In this document: positions 16,627-26,318 of the stretch, piece after piece
How the letters are laid out: every line of letters begins with the position of its first letter
How positions within the stretch are numbered: position 1 is the stretch's first letter
Source of the DNA: Oscillospiraceae bacterium
GTDB taxonomy: Bacteria; Bacillota; Clostridia; Oscillospirales; CAG-272
Length of the DNA stretch: 58,301 nucleotides
Assembly (NCBI GenBank): GCA_015064805.1
Contig: SVRN01000001.1
Coordinates: 1 to 58,301 of the forward strand
Reading direction: 5' to 3'
Notes under the pieces: model-generated
What the model saw: the letters and a program-made list of their open reading frames with translations, nothing else
Databases searched by the model: none
Told to the model about the DNA's origin: nothing
Program-made: the position numbers and the translations under genes

Positions 16627-19623
16627 ATGAATCGGTTATCCAAAGACTCGACCGACGAGCTGGTGCAGGCATTGCGTGCCTCGCTGGACGAGGGTGGCTC
16701 GCCCGACGACGTATTCGCCGATGATTCTTCTTCCGCGCGCTCGCGGCAGGAGGACGAGGAGATCGCGGCATTTGATTCTTATATGGCCGCATTACTCGGT
16801 GAGGTCGTTCCCGAGTATGAGCCTGCCCCCCAAGAAAGTAAGAAAAAACATACAAAATCCAAACGAAAGAAGGCCTCTGCCAAAAAAGAAGAAAAGAGCG
16901 AGCAACCGGCTGTTGCCGAGGGTGACGCCGTTGTCTTCTCTGACGTTGATGCGCCGGAGGAGCAGCTGGTAACGGACAGCGAAACGGTGCCGGAGACCGA
17001 TACGGACGCAGAAGCTGATGATGAAACGGTGATCGAGGAAGAATTGCCTCATCCCGATACGCAGGTGGAGCTTCCTGATGAGGTAATCGGCGAGAAGCAA
17101 CCGCAGTTTGGCGAGGTTCACGTCACCGAGGATATTGCGACTGAAGGATTTGCTCCTCAGGCGCCGCTGGAGATTGCGGAGCAGCTCCGTATTCCAACGG
17201 ATTCGTTTGTGGCGGCTGCAGATACCGCGAGCGACGACGAATCGCAGACAGAACCCGAAGATTTGAGCGTAACCGCGCAAGGAGAGCAGGGGACGATCGG
17301 CGCTTTTGCCGAGGAGGACGGATATCTGCCCGTAGAGGGCTTCGCGTCCGAGGTAACGTTTGATGAGCAATCTCCCTCAGATCTCCCATCCGAGGAAGAG
17401 CAGGAGACTGCTTTGCATGAAGGCGATATCGTGATGGATGCGGATGAGGAATTGCCGCAAGATATGGAGCATGCGCCCAAGGCGGTGGATGAAGAGGGCG
17501 AACAGGACAAAAAGGCGGGAGACAAATCAACGGTCACTCCCGTAGCCTCTCCGCTGGATGCGGTCCGGATCGCCAACGAGCGTGCCGCGCAGACGGACAC
17601 GCCGCGCCCCAAGCAATCACCTTTGGATGCCATTGCCGCCGAGCGTAGCGGTGCGAAGGGTAACGTGACCTTCACAGAGAACACGCCCGGCTTTGGCCGC
17701 GAGCGCCGTGGGCGCACGCTGAGTGACGAGGACGTGGAGCTCTTGCTCGATCTCGGATACGAAAATAATTTGACTGTCAAGCTTGGCACACAACGCGTTG
17801 AAACGCTCAAAAGCCGAACAACGGATGATCGTAAGCAGAGAAAGCAGTTGAGCCGTGTATACGGCTGTGACGGTGAAGAATATACCGGCCACGCACAGGA
17901 TCAGGCAATTACGAATGCCTACCGTAAGCAGGCAGGACGCGCATCGGTGCGCCTGACCTTTTCGGTGCTGCTGACGCTCTTGGTCGCGTTGGTTGATTTT
18001 CTTCCCTTGTTCCGTGACCGTCTGCCCGATGCGTTTTCCATTCTGCCCACCTCGGGAATGTACGGTGTGATCGGACTTTCGTTGCTCTGCTTGACGGCAC
18101 TGTTGTCCTTGCCTCAGCTCAAGCGAGGCGCTTGGGATTTGTTCCGTTTCTCGCCTTCGCCTGCGACTTTGCCGGCAATTCTTTTGACTTTTACGATACT
18201 TTACGATATTCCCGGCTTGTTGGAGCCCACTGTTGGTCTGATGCTCCATCTGCCGACGGCACTGATGCTGACGATGCTGGCCATCGCGGAGAGGATCAAG
18301 ATCAAGAGCGAGAAAAAAACGTTTTCCGTTGTCAGCGCGCGCTCGCGTAAGATCGCGCTGTCCGATATGGAAGCCAAAAAGAAAAAGGTCATTCGCGACG
18401 GACATATCGTCAAGATCATCAACGACGACGCGGATCTGAGTCTGCGCCGTGTCCGCCGTACCGAACAGACCGGTGGATATTTCCGCCGTACGGGCGAGGC
18501 GAGCCAACGCTACCGTGCGCTTTCGCCTGTTTTGATGGTTTCTTTGCTGATCTCCGTTGTCATTGGTGTTGCTACCTTGTTGTTGAAGCATGATTTAAGA
18601 GTGGCCTCGGCCGTCTTTTTGCTGTCGCTGCAGCTGATGATGCCCGCTTCGGCCTTGATCGCCTACGGCTACCCCAAGCTGTTGGCTACGGAGAGCCTTG
18701 CTAAGCAGGGCTGTGCCATTATCGGTGATAGCGCGGTGGATCAGTATGCGACGGACGGTATTTTGCTGTTTGACGATACGGAGATGTTTCGCTCCAAAAG
18801 CTCGACCGAGATCACCATCAAGGGTGGCGGCGATACGAGAAAATATATCCGCTATGCTAAGAGATTGTTCCGCACGCTGGGAGGCACGCTGCGTAACGTG
18901 ACGACGTCCGATCTGTCTGAGGAAACGTACGAGGATCGCGTGGAGATCCTGCGTGTGATGGACGAGGGGGTCGAGGCTCGCATCGACGGCAAGGTGCACG
19001 TGCTGGCCGGAACCTCTGCTTTTATGATCAAAAACGGCATTCGCGTGCCGAGCGAAACGGCGGAGCTGCTGGTTCGCAGACACGTGGAAAGCTGTATTTT
19101 GTATCTGGCCTTTGACGGCAAGCTGCGTCTGGGCTATGAGATCGATTACCGCATTTCGGGACGCTTTGAGCATATGGTGGCTGATTTGGCAAACGATCGC
19201 ACGCTTGTAGCGATCGAGAGCTGTGACCCCTGTATTCACGCCGAGTTTTTGGCGCGCAGTCGTGACCCGGGTATGACGCCCGTTCGCGTGATCAAGCCCG
19301 TCCACTTTGAAAAGACGGTGGAATCGAGCGTGGTCGACAGCGGCGTGATCGCCACGCGCAGCGCAAGAGACATTGCCAGAGCCGTGACGGCTTGCCATCG
19401 ACTTGCGGACAATGACCGCCGCGTCAAGAGCGTTTACTACGTAGGTCTTTTGATTGGTGCACTTTTGAGCGCGGGACTCATGTTCTTCGATATGATCGAT
19501 CCTCAAGCCGTATTGCTGACGGCTTTGCTCCAATGCGTATGGTGCATTCCGTGCGTACTGCTGTCCCGCAAAAATATGATAAACGAACAGGATAAAAAGA
19601 GTGAAAATGACATCAGAAACTGA
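16627..19623 (+). CDS. Degenerate P-type ATPase-like membrane protein with long acidic N-terminus
   Basis: 998 residues. Residues 1 to about 430 are acidic, repetitive and probably disordered, with one Lys-rich patch (KKKHTKSKRKKASAKKEEK, near 75). About eight membrane helices follow. The sixth ends in MMPASALIAYG, where P-type ATPases carry their Pro motif. About 45 residues later comes LLFDDTEMF, at the place of the phosphorylation motif DKTGT: the Asp (residue 716) is kept, but Lys, Gly and the last Thr are replaced. A reduced N/P-domain-like part and a hinge-like VDSGVIATRSARDIARAV precede two last helices. I infer a pseudo-P-type ATPase. Transport activity is doubtful. The start could also be TTG 16621. 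It overlaps the next gene by 17 bp. Confidence 0.6.
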   Translation: MNRLSKDSTDELVQALRASLDEGGSPDDVFADDSSSARSRQEDEEIAAFDSYMAALLGEVVPEYEPAPQESKKKHTKSKRKKASAKKEEKSEQPAVAEGDAVVFSDVDAPEEQLVTDSETVPETDTDAEADDETVIEEELPHPDTQVELPDEVIGEKQPQFGEVHVTEDIATEGFAPQAPLEIAEQLRIPTDSFVAAADTASDDESQTEPEDLSVTAQGEQGTIGAFAEEDGYLPVEGFASEVTFDEQSPSDLPSEEEQETALHEGDIVMDADEELPQDMEHAPKAVDEEGEQDKKAGDKSTVTPVASPLDAVRIANERAAQTDTPRPKQSPLDAIAAERSGAKGNVTFTENTPGFGRERRGRTLSDEDVELLLDLGYENNLTVKLGTQRVETLKSRTTDDRKQRKQLSRVYGCDGEEYTGHAQDQAITNAYRKQAGRASVRLTFSVLLTLLVALVDFLPLFRDRLPDAFSILPTSGMYGVIGLSLLCLTALLSLPQLKRGAWDLFRFSPSPATLPAILLTFTILYDIPGLLEPTVGLMLHLPTALMLTMLAIAERIKIKSEKKTFSVVSARSRKIALSDMEAKKKKVIRDGHIVKIINDDADLSLRRVRRTEQTGGYFRRTGEASQRYRALSPVLMVSLLISVVIGVATLLLKHDLRVASAVFLLSLQLMMPASALIAYGYPKLLATESLAKQGCAIIGDSAVDQYATDGILLFDDTEMFRSKSSTEITIKGGGDTRKYIRYAKRLFRTLGGTLRNVTTSDLSEETYEDRVEILRVMDEGVEARIDGKVHVLAGTSAFMIKNGIRVPSETAELLVRRHVESCILYLAFDGKLRLGYEIDYRISGRFEHMVADLANDRTLVAIESCDPCIHAEFLARSRDPGMTPVRVIKPVHFEKTVESSVVDSGVIATRSARDIARAVTACHRLADNDRRVKSVYYVGLLIGALLSAGLMFFDMIDPQAVLLTALLQCVWCIPCVLLSRKNMINEQDKKSENDIRN

Positions 19624-21496
19624 ACATCATAACGGCGACGCGCGCTATAGCAGCACGCTGCTCAAATCCATTTCCAAGCCCGGTCGTTATGCGGGCGGCG
19701 AGTATGGACAGATCGTTAAGGATAAATCGACGGTCAAGGCGAGATTTGCCTTTGCCTTTCCCGACAGCTACGAGATCGGCATGTCCAATCTCGGCATGCG
19801 CATCCTTTACGGTGCACTGAACGATCACGAGGATATCTGGTGTGAGCGCGTGTTCGCCCCGTGGGTGGACATGCAGGAGCAGATGGATCGTCAAAATCTG
19901 CCGCTGTGCGCGCTGGAAAGCGGAGACGCGGTGCGCGAATTTGATTTCCTCGGCTTTACGCTGCAATACGAAATGTGCTACACGACGGTACTCAATATGC
20001 TGTCGCTCTCCCGTATTCCGCTTCGTGCCGAGGAGAGAGGGGAAGAGCATCCCCTCGTCATCGGTGGCGGTCCTTGCGCCTATAATCCCGAGCCCGTGGC
20101 AGATTTTTTTGATCTGTTCAACATCGGCGAGGGCGAGGAGATGCTGCCCGAGATCGTCCGTCTGTACATCCGCATGAAGGACGAGGGCCGATACAACCGT
20201 GCCGACTTTTTGCACGAGGCGGCCCGCACCATCCCCGGTGTGTACGTGCCCTCGCTCTATCGCGTGAGCTACCACGAGGACGGCACGATCAAGGCCTACA
20301 CGCCTATTTACGACGATATTCCCACCAAGATTGAAAAGCGCATCGTAAAGGATCTCGATCGCGCGTATTTCCCCCAAAACGTGGTCGTGCCCTACATCGA
20401 AACGGTGCAGGATCGTATCACGGTTGAGGTCGGTCGCGGCTGTATCCGCGGCTGTCGCTTCTGCCAGGCGGGCATGGTCTACCGTCCCGTCCGTGAAAAA
20501 ACGCCTGACGTTATCAACTGTCAGGCGCGTGAGATCTTCGATCATACGGGATACGAGGAGATGTCGCTGTCCTCGCTTTCCATCAGCGATTACACCCGCG
20601 TGGACGAGCTGACGGATAAGCTGCTGGAATGGACCAATCCCAATATGGTCAATCTCTCCTTGCCCTCGCTTCGCGCCGATTCCTTTACCAAGGAGCTGAT
20701 GGATAAGGTGACCTCCATTCGCGCCTCGTCCATTACCTTTGCCCCCGAGGCAGGCTCGCAAAGACTGCGCGACGTCATCAACAAAAACCTCTACGAGGAG
20801 GATCTGATGCGGGCGGTCAGCGTGGCCTTTGAGGCGGGCAAGAATCAGGTCAAGCTGTATTTCATGCAGGGACATCCCACCGAAACGGACGCAGACCTTG
20901 CCGAGATCCCCGCGCTTGCCCACCGTGTGATCGATCAGTATTACAGAACGCCCAACCGCAAGGGCGGCCGTCCGCCCCAGGTGACCATCAGCGTCTCGCC
21001 CTTCATCCCCAAGCCCTTCACTCCCTTCCAATGGGAGGCGCAGGACTCGCTGGAGGAGATGCGTCGCAAGCAGGAATACGTCGGTAGCTGTGTGACCGAT
21101 CGCAAGATCAAGTACAACCACCACGACGCCCCCACCTGCCGTATCGAGGCAGTGCTGGCCCGCGGTGACCGTCGCCTTGGCAAGGTGCTGGAGGAGGCCT
21201 GCAAGCGCGGCTTTAAGTTTGACGCTTGGTCGGAATTTTTCAACTATGACGCATGGACTTCAGTGTTCGAGGACACGGGCATCGATCCCGCCTTCTACGC
21301 CAACCGCGCCTTTGGCCTTGACGAGATTCTGCCGTGGGATATCATCGACTGCGGCGTGACCAAGGCGTTCCTTAAGAGAGAACGCGAGCGCGCCTACGAG
21401 GCCGCAACTACGCCCAACTGCCGCGAAAAGTGCAGCGGTTGCGGTGCCAATCGACTGGGAGGTGAACGCGCATGCTGTCCGAAAAGCAAATCGTAA
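19607..21496 (+). CDS. Radical SAM protein, TIGR03960 type
   Basis: 629 residues. The N-terminal half resembles a B12-binding-like Rossmann region (FAFAFPDSYEIGMSNLGMRI). The radical SAM core has CIRGCRFC (Cys 279, 283, 286 from this start) and downstream EVGRG/FAPEAGSQRLRD segments. A C-terminal Cys group (CREKCSGCGANRLGG) may hold a second metal or cluster. This family is fused or paired with DUF2344 in Firmicutes, as here, where the next gene overlaps by 25 bp. The reaction is not established, and RNA modification is often assumed from its neighbourhood. The ATG at 19607 was chosen over the GTG at 19601. Confidence 0.9.
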   Translation: MTSETEHHNGDARYSSTLLKSISKPGRYAGGEYGQIVKDKSTVKARFAFAFPDSYEIGMSNLGMRILYGALNDHEDIWCERVFAPWVDMQEQMDRQNLPLCALESGDAVREFDFLGFTLQYEMCYTTVLNMLSLSRIPLRAEERGEEHPLVIGGGPCAYNPEPVADFFDLFNIGEGEEMLPEIVRLYIRMKDEGRYNRADFLHEAARTIPGVYVPSLYRVSYHEDGTIKAYTPIYDDIPTKIEKRIVKDLDRAYFPQNVVVPYIETVQDRITVEVGRGCIRGCRFCQAGMVYRPVREKTPDVINCQAREIFDHTGYEEMSLSSLSISDYTRVDELTDKLLEWTNPNMVNLSLPSLRADSFTKELMDKVTSIRASSITFAPEAGSQRLRDVINKNLYEEDLMRAVSVAFEAGKNQVKLYFMQGHPTETDADLAEIPALAHRVIDQYYRTPNRKGGRPPQVTISVSPFIPKPFTPFQWEAQDSLEEMRRKQEYVGSCVTDRKIKYNHHDAPTCRIEAVLARGDRRLGKVLEEACKRGFKFDAWSEFFNYDAWTSVFEDTGIDPAFYANRAFGLDEILPWDIIDCGVTKAFLKRERERAYEAATTPNCREKCSGCGANRLGGERACCPKSKS

Positions 21497-22215
21497 ATCG
21501 CATCCCGAAGGAGGCCTATCCCAAGCTGGAGCAGCCTCGTACCGTGCGCGTCAAATTCCGCAAGATCGGTAATCTGCAGTATATTTCTCACCTCGACCTT
21601 CAGCGCACCATCAGCCGCGTGCTGGTCCGCGCGGGCATTCCCATGTGGTACACGCAAGGCTTCAACCCCCATGCCAAGATGACGTTTGGTCTGCCGCTGA
21701 GCGTGGGCGCCGAGAGCCTTTGCGAATATCTGGATCTCCGTATCGATCGCGACATGAGCTGTGAGGAGATCAAGAACCGTCTGAACGGCGCGCTGACCGA
21801 CGAGCTGTGCGTGCTGGACGCGTATATCGTGCCCGAAAAATCGGTATTTGCCGATATCATCTGGGCAAGATACGATATTCGCATTCGCACGAGCGGCTTG
21901 ACCGCCGCGCTTGCCGAGGAGGTCAAGAGCTATCTGACGACCTCGCCTTTGATGATGGACAAAAAGTCCAAGTCGGGCATCCGTCAGGTGGATATTACTA
22001 CCCTCATCCGCTCGCTTGACGCGTGTGTGGAGGAGGGCGAACTTCGTATCGATACCGTGTTGTGCGTGTCGGGCTCCGATTATCTCAACCCCGAGTATCT
22101 CATTCGCGCGCTGCGTGAGCGCTTCTCGCTCATTCCCGAGGGAGACGTGGCAAGCGAATATTCCATTCTCCGCACGCACGTGTATCTGAAGGACGGCGTG
22201 AGCGAATTTCATTAA
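21472..22215 (+). CDS. DUF2344 (TIGR03936) protein, partner of the radical SAM enzyme
   Basis: 247 residues with the family opening VRVKFRKIGNLQYISHLDLQ and the segment WYTQGFNPHAKMTFGLPLS. It is the usual partner, or C-terminal domain, of TIGR03960 radical SAM proteins. The 25-bp overlap with the preceding gene implies coupled translation. In many clostridia rng, rplU and rpmA follow; here a glycosidase gene follows instead. Confidence 0.9.
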   Translation: MLSEKQIVNRIPKEAYPKLEQPRTVRVKFRKIGNLQYISHLDLQRTISRVLVRAGIPMWYTQGFNPHAKMTFGLPLSVGAESLCEYLDLRIDRDMSCEEIKNRLNGALTDELCVLDAYIVPEKSVFADIIWARYDIRIRTSGLTAALAEEVKSYLTTSPLMMDKKSKSGIRQVDITTLIRSLDACVEEGELRIDTVLCVSGSDYLNPEYLIRALRERFSLIPEGDVASEYSILRTHVYLKDGVSEFH

Positions 22216-22233
22216 TAACAAGGAGTAAGTACC

Positions 22234-24081
22234 ATGCTTCATCTTTTCAATGCCAATGAACTCAAGCCTACGGGCTGGCTGCACCGTCAGCTCCGTATTC
22301 AGGCCGACGGCCTGTCGGGTAATCTCGATAAGATCTGGCCCGACATCCGCGACAGCGCCTGGATCGGTGGCAATAAAGACGGCTGGGAGCGCGTTCCGTA
22401 TTGGCTGGACGGCTTTATTCCGCTTTCCTGGCTACTTGATGACGAGGACATGAAGGCAAGAGCCAAGCGTTACGTTGACGGTATTCTTGACCGTCAGTGT
22501 GCCGACGGCTGGATCTGCCCCTGCTCCGAGGAGGAGCGCAAGAATTACGACGTGTGGGCGTACGCGCTGATCTGCAAGGTGCTGGCGTTGTACTGCGATT
22601 TCACGGCAGACGAGCGTGCTTACGACGGCCTTTGCCGTGCGTTGCGTTGCTTGTACGACGTCATGAAAAACGGCACGGTCAAGCTCAAGGATTGGGGCAA
22701 GTTCCGCTGGTTCGAGGCACTCATTCCCATTGCCTACGTCTATGAGCGCACGGGTGAGGAGTATCTGCTCTCACTTGCCAAGCTGTTGCGCGAGCAGGGA
22801 ACGGACTACACCGCCCTGACCGAGCGCTGGGTGCGCCCCCTCAATATCTGGACGCTCGAAACCCACGTGGTCAATCTGAACATGATGATCAAATACGGTG
22901 CGCTGGTCAAGCAGCTTCTCGGCGATGAGGCTGTGACGGAACAGGACGATCCTGCGTATCTCTGGGGCATCCTGGAAAAATACAACGGCACGGCCGTCGG
23001 CACCATCACGGGCGACGAATGTCTGGCGGGCATTGGCAACACGCACGGCTTTGAGCTTTGCTCCATTGCCGAGCTGATGTACTCCTGCGAAACGCTGTAC
23101 ACCGCTACGGGCGACGCCGCATGGGCCGATCGCGTAGAAAAGGCGGCCTTCAACGCCCTGCCCGCCGCCATCAGCGACGATATGTGGACGCATCAGTACG
23201 ACCAGCTGGTCAATCAGATCGCCTGTGAACAATATCCCAATAAGCCCATCTTCCGTACCAACAACGGCGAGTCGGGGCTGTTTGGTCTTGAGCCCGGCTT
23301 TGGTTGCTGTACCGCTAACTTCAATCAGGCTTGGCCCAAATTCGCCATGAACGCTTATCAGCACGACGACGGCGCGATCGTCTGCGCTCATCTCGTTCCC
23401 TGTAAGCTGACTACGACCGTCAACGGCATCGCAGTGACGGTGGAAAACGTGGCCGAGTATCCCTTCCGTTTGAACGCCGCGATTCACGTGAGCGTTCAGG
23501 GCAAGGTAGCGTTTGCCTTGAAGATCCGCGTACCCGCATGGGCCAAGAGCGCCACGGCAACGGTGGAGGGCCGCAAAGCCCGTCGCGTAGGAGACTATCT
23601 TGTGATCGACCGCGCATGGAGCGGCGAGAGCGTGATTGAGGTCGTGCTCAACGATACGCCGCATCTGGTCAAGCGCCCGAACGGTGTGTACGTTGCGGCC
23701 TACGGACCGCTGGTGTTCGCTTTGCCCATCGAGGCGGAGTATCATAGGAAGGAATACACCCGCGACGGTGTGGAGCGCAAGTTCCCCTATTGCGATTACG
23801 AGCTGACGCCTAAGAGCGAGTGGAGATACGGCTTTGCAAGCAAGTCCTTTGAGCTGTGCTTCTCCGCGGGCAACGAGTATCCCTTCTCGGCTGCGTGCCC
23901 TCGCGTTGCGCTCAAAGCGCGCATGGCGCGCGTGGACTGGGACTATGCCGACGGCTACGATAACGTCAGCGCAGAAAAGGCAAGCTCGTCCAAGCCCCTC
24001 GGCGAGGAAAAGGAAATGCTTCTCGTTCCGTACGGTGCGGCAAAATTGCGCGTGACCGAGATGATCATGACGAAAAAATAA
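22234..24081 (+). CDS. GH127/DUF1680 beta-L-arabinofuranosidase-type glycosidase
   Basis: 615 residues with an (alpha/alpha)6 barrel followed by beta-sandwich segments. The Cys/Glu site of GH127 is recognisable: HGFELC (Glu274, Cys276) and FGCCTANF (Cys358, Cys359). This matches the E-x-C and C-C arrangement of the characterised Bifidobacterium enzyme, in which a zinc-bound Cys is the nucleophile. There is no signal peptide, so it acts in the cytoplasm on imported oligosaccharides. It follows the DUF2344 gene by 18 bp with its own AAGGAG site. L-arabinofuranose is the best substrate guess, but the DUF1680 group is diverse. Confidence 0.85.
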   Translation: MLHLFNANELKPTGWLHRQLRIQADGLSGNLDKIWPDIRDSAWIGGNKDGWERVPYWLDGFIPLSWLLDDEDMKARAKRYVDGILDRQCADGWICPCSEEERKNYDVWAYALICKVLALYCDFTADERAYDGLCRALRCLYDVMKNGTVKLKDWGKFRWFEALIPIAYVYERTGEEYLLSLAKLLREQGTDYTALTERWVRPLNIWTLETHVVNLNMMIKYGALVKQLLGDEAVTEQDDPAYLWGILEKYNGTAVGTITGDECLAGIGNTHGFELCSIAELMYSCETLYTATGDAAWADRVEKAAFNALPAAISDDMWTHQYDQLVNQIACEQYPNKPIFRTNNGESGLFGLEPGFGCCTANFNQAWPKFAMNAYQHDDGAIVCAHLVPCKLTTTVNGIAVTVENVAEYPFRLNAAIHVSVQGKVAFALKIRVPAWAKSATATVEGRKARRVGDYLVIDRAWSGESVIEVVLNDTPHLVKRPNGVYVAAYGPLVFALPIEAEYHRKEYTRDGVERKFPYCDYELTPKSEWRYGFASKSFELCFSAGNEYPFSAACPRVALKARMARVDWDYADGYDNVSAEKASSSKPLGEEKEMLLVPYGAAKLRVTEMIMTKK

Positions 24082-24093
24082 ATGGAACAAAAG

Positions 24094-24125
24094 AAAACTG
24101 CCCGTGGATGACACGGGCAGTTTTT
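24094..24125. terminator. Shared bidirectional terminator
   Basis: 13-bp perfect stem (aaaactgcccgtg/cacgggcagtttt), GATGA loop, between converging genes ending at 24081 and 24129. Confidence 0.9.
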
Positions 24126-24128
24126 ACG

Positions 24129-24671
24129 TTACAGTAATTTTTGCAATCGGGGCAACACTCTGCTTGCCAAAGGGCAAAACAGCATGGTCGCCGTGACGAT
24201 ACCAAAGGAGGCCTGCAGAGCGTCGCTGGGGATGCTGACGGCCGCAGCCAATCCGCCGCCGCGGATGACGGCGCTGAAGAAAAAATAGCCAAGCACCATA
24301 AAGATCTCACCGACAAAGCCGCTGACAAGGCAGGGAAACAGCGTCTTTTTGAAGGTTGGCACACCACGGTACAGACGGCGGAACAGCCATCCTGCGACAA
24401 GGGCAACGATCGCTTTGATGATAAACGAAGGAAGCGCATAGGCAGCGTAGCCGCTGAGCAGATCGGCCAGCATGGTACCGATGGCCGAGGCGGCGATGCC
24501 GTAAGGAAGAGGAAGCATCCACGCGGCCAGCAGGCATAGGCAGTCTCCGGGATGAATATAGCCGCCCGTTGCCGGAATGGGAATTTGAAAAAATCGAGTG
24601 GAAACGAAGATCATCGCGGCGAATAATGCCGCCATGACCAGATTTCGCAGATAGATGGAATACTTTTTCAT
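24129..24671 (-). CDS. ECF transporter S component
   Basis: 180 residues with about five or six membrane helices. It has the ECF substrate-binding subunit pattern: N-terminal LVMAALFAAMIFVSTRF, then PIPATGGYIHPGDCLCLLAA, then YAAYALPSFIIKAIVALVAG. This layout fits the group that takes up vitamins or precursors such as pyridoxine, thiamine precursors or riboflavin. The substrate cannot be decided, and no riboswitch is seen in the short leader. The energising EcfA/EcfT parts are not in the window and are presumably shared. Confidence 0.8.
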   Translation of the reverse strand: MKKYSIYLRNLVMAALFAAMIFVSTRFFQIPIPATGGYIHPGDCLCLLAAWMLPLPYGIAASAIGTMLADLLSGYAAYALPSFIIKAIVALVAGWLFRRLYRGVPTFKKTLFPCLVSGFVGEIFMVLGYFFFSAVIRGGGLAAAVSIPSDALQASFGIVTATMLFCPLASRVLPRLQKLL

Positions 24672-24699
24672 ACTAAAACCTCGCGAAGAATGTATCTAT

Positions 24700-24728
24700 A
24701 TTATAAACTTGCGGCAAGACTTTGGCAA
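24700..24728 (-). promoter_or_regulatory. Promoter of the ECF S-component gene
   Basis: Leftward TTGCCA (24723-24728), 17-bp spacer, TATAAT (24700-24705). Confidence 0.75.
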
Positions 24729-24813
24729 GAGAATTTGCAGATTTTTTGCTTGATGCATTGTACAAAAAATGGAGGATTTGTTCGTCGTTTTTGCCAAAAA
24801 TGACGGGAGTAAC

Positions 24814-24842
24814 TTGACAGCATCGCACTTTTCTGTTAGACT
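24814..24842 (+). promoter_or_regulatory. Promoter of the surface-protein gene
   Basis: Perfect TTGACA (24814-24819), 17-bp spacer, TAGACT (24837-24842). Confidence 0.6.
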
Positions 24843-24892
24843 ATCCATAGTATGATGCCGATCTGTACGCAGAACGGCAGAAAGAGGTGCAA

Positions 24893-26317
24893 ATGAGCAA
24901 AGCAGGACGCTTTTTTATATTGACCTTGTGCTTGGTCATGATGTGCGTTGGTGGGATTCCCGTCAGCGCCGCAGAAGCAAAGAGCAATCAGGCACTTTTG
25001 ATCAACAGCTGCGAAACGACGGATGGCTGGACGGCAGACGGTGAGATCGCGCTTGACACCGAGGATATGACGCAGGGCGAGGGCTGTATTTCGGCTGCGC
25101 TGGATGCGCCGAAGGATGGCAATTCCATTCTTTCCGTGCGCGCGACCTTTGACGACGTCAATATCAGCGGCTTTGCCATGATTACGTTTGATTTTTACAT
25201 TTCCGATCCTGCGCTGTTGACCTCCTCGCGTATCATCGCGCTGGATTTTGGCTCCGCCAAGACGCCTGATAGCGAGCTGATCACCTGGTATGAGACTGCC
25301 TTTGCCGGCATCGATAAGGCCGGCTGGTATCGCATCTGTCTGCCCGCAGCAGACGCCGTCAGCCGCGGCTTTAAGGAAACGTCGGCGAATTACTTCGGTC
25401 TGCAGTTTTTTCAGGTCAATCCCACGGAGGATCTGAACGACGTTGTGATCAAGATCGATAATATCAGCGCGACCGTTGCTGAATACAAAAAGCTGCGCAC
25501 GATCGATGCCTGTGATACCGCAGACGGCTGGACGGGTTTGGGCGAACATGGCTTTGACGCACCGCCCGTTGCCGATACGGCCAACAAGAAGCAGGGTACG
25601 GCCAGCATTCAGTACCAGGTAAGCCTTCCCGAGGAAGTGCATCTGGTTTCTCAAAAGGTATACGAGCCCATGAATGCCAAGGAAGCGACTCACGTGGAAA
25701 TGGACGTGTTCGTGTCGGACCTGCTTGCGTTCAGACATTCCCAATATGCCATTCAGTTCGAGATCACCTCGTCCGGAACGTGTGACCATCAGGAATATTC
25801 CTGGTCGCTGGATGAATACGTGCTTCAAGAGGGCTGGAATCATATCCGCCTGCCGATCTCGGCTGCAAAAACCTGCGATGGTGCTCCCAACATGACGGCT
25901 GTTAACTATCTTCGTTTCCATACCCTGAATATTGCGCAGGCCAAAAATAACGTTTGGACCTTCCGCGTGGATAACATTTATTTTTCCACCCCTAAGGCAA
26001 TTGAGAATATGGCGCTGGGAGCTACCTTCATTCGTGGCGATGAGCCCGAGAATCCTCCCGTAAATCCGCCGGATGACGGTGAACAAAAACCGCCCGTAAC
26101 GCCACTACCCGGACCCGGAACGGAAAATGAGAACAATCAGAACAACGAAAGCGCGCTGCGCGCCCGTCAGACCCAGCAAAAGGCAAAGATCCTCTTGCTT
26201 GTGATGATTTTCGCCGTGATTGGTGTCGACGCCGTTGTCGTCGCACTCAAGCGTAAAAAGGAGCAGGATGCGGCGCTTGCCGCGGCGGGCGACGGTCAGC
26301 CCCCCACGGAGGGCTGA
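24893..26317 (+). CDS. Surface-anchored protein with two carbohydrate-binding-like modules
   Basis: 474 residues. A signal peptide (FFILTLCLVMMCVGGIPVSA) leads into two homologous beta-sandwich modules of about 160 residues. They open with INSCETTDGWTADGE and IDACDTADGWTGLGE and each ends with a VxxDNI strand (IKIDNISA, FRVDNIYF). A Pro/Asp/Asn linker follows (PENPPVNPPDDGEQKPP), then a C-terminal membrane helix (ILLLVMIFAVIGVDAVVVAL) and a basic tail. The modules resemble CBM-like jelly rolls. No catalytic domain is present, so a binding role at the cell surface is likely but not shown. It is probably co-transcribed with the next small gene. Confidence 0.7.
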   Translation: MSKAGRFFILTLCLVMMCVGGIPVSAAEAKSNQALLINSCETTDGWTADGEIALDTEDMTQGEGCISAALDAPKDGNSILSVRATFDDVNISGFAMITFDFYISDPALLTSSRIIALDFGSAKTPDSELITWYETAFAGIDKAGWYRICLPAADAVSRGFKETSANYFGLQFFQVNPTEDLNDVVIKIDNISATVAEYKKLRTIDACDTADGWTGLGEHGFDAPPVADTANKKQGTASIQYQVSLPEEVHLVSQKVYEPMNAKEATHVEMDVFVSDLLAFRHSQYAIQFEITSSGTCDHQEYSWSLDEYVLQEGWNHIRLPISAAKTCDGAPNMTAVNYLRFHTLNIAQAKNNVWTFRVDNIYFSTPKAIENMALGATFIRGDEPENPPVNPPDDGEQKPPVTPLPGPGTENENNQNNESALRARQTQQKAKILLLVMIFAVIGVDAVVVALKRKKEQDAALAAAGDGQPPTEG

Positions 26318-26318
26318 T

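Noticed and set aside
18481-18510. A TGE triplet in the P-type ATPase-like protein as actuator motif
   Set aside because: It lies only a few residues before the next membrane helix, too close for a functional actuator loop. Treated as chance.
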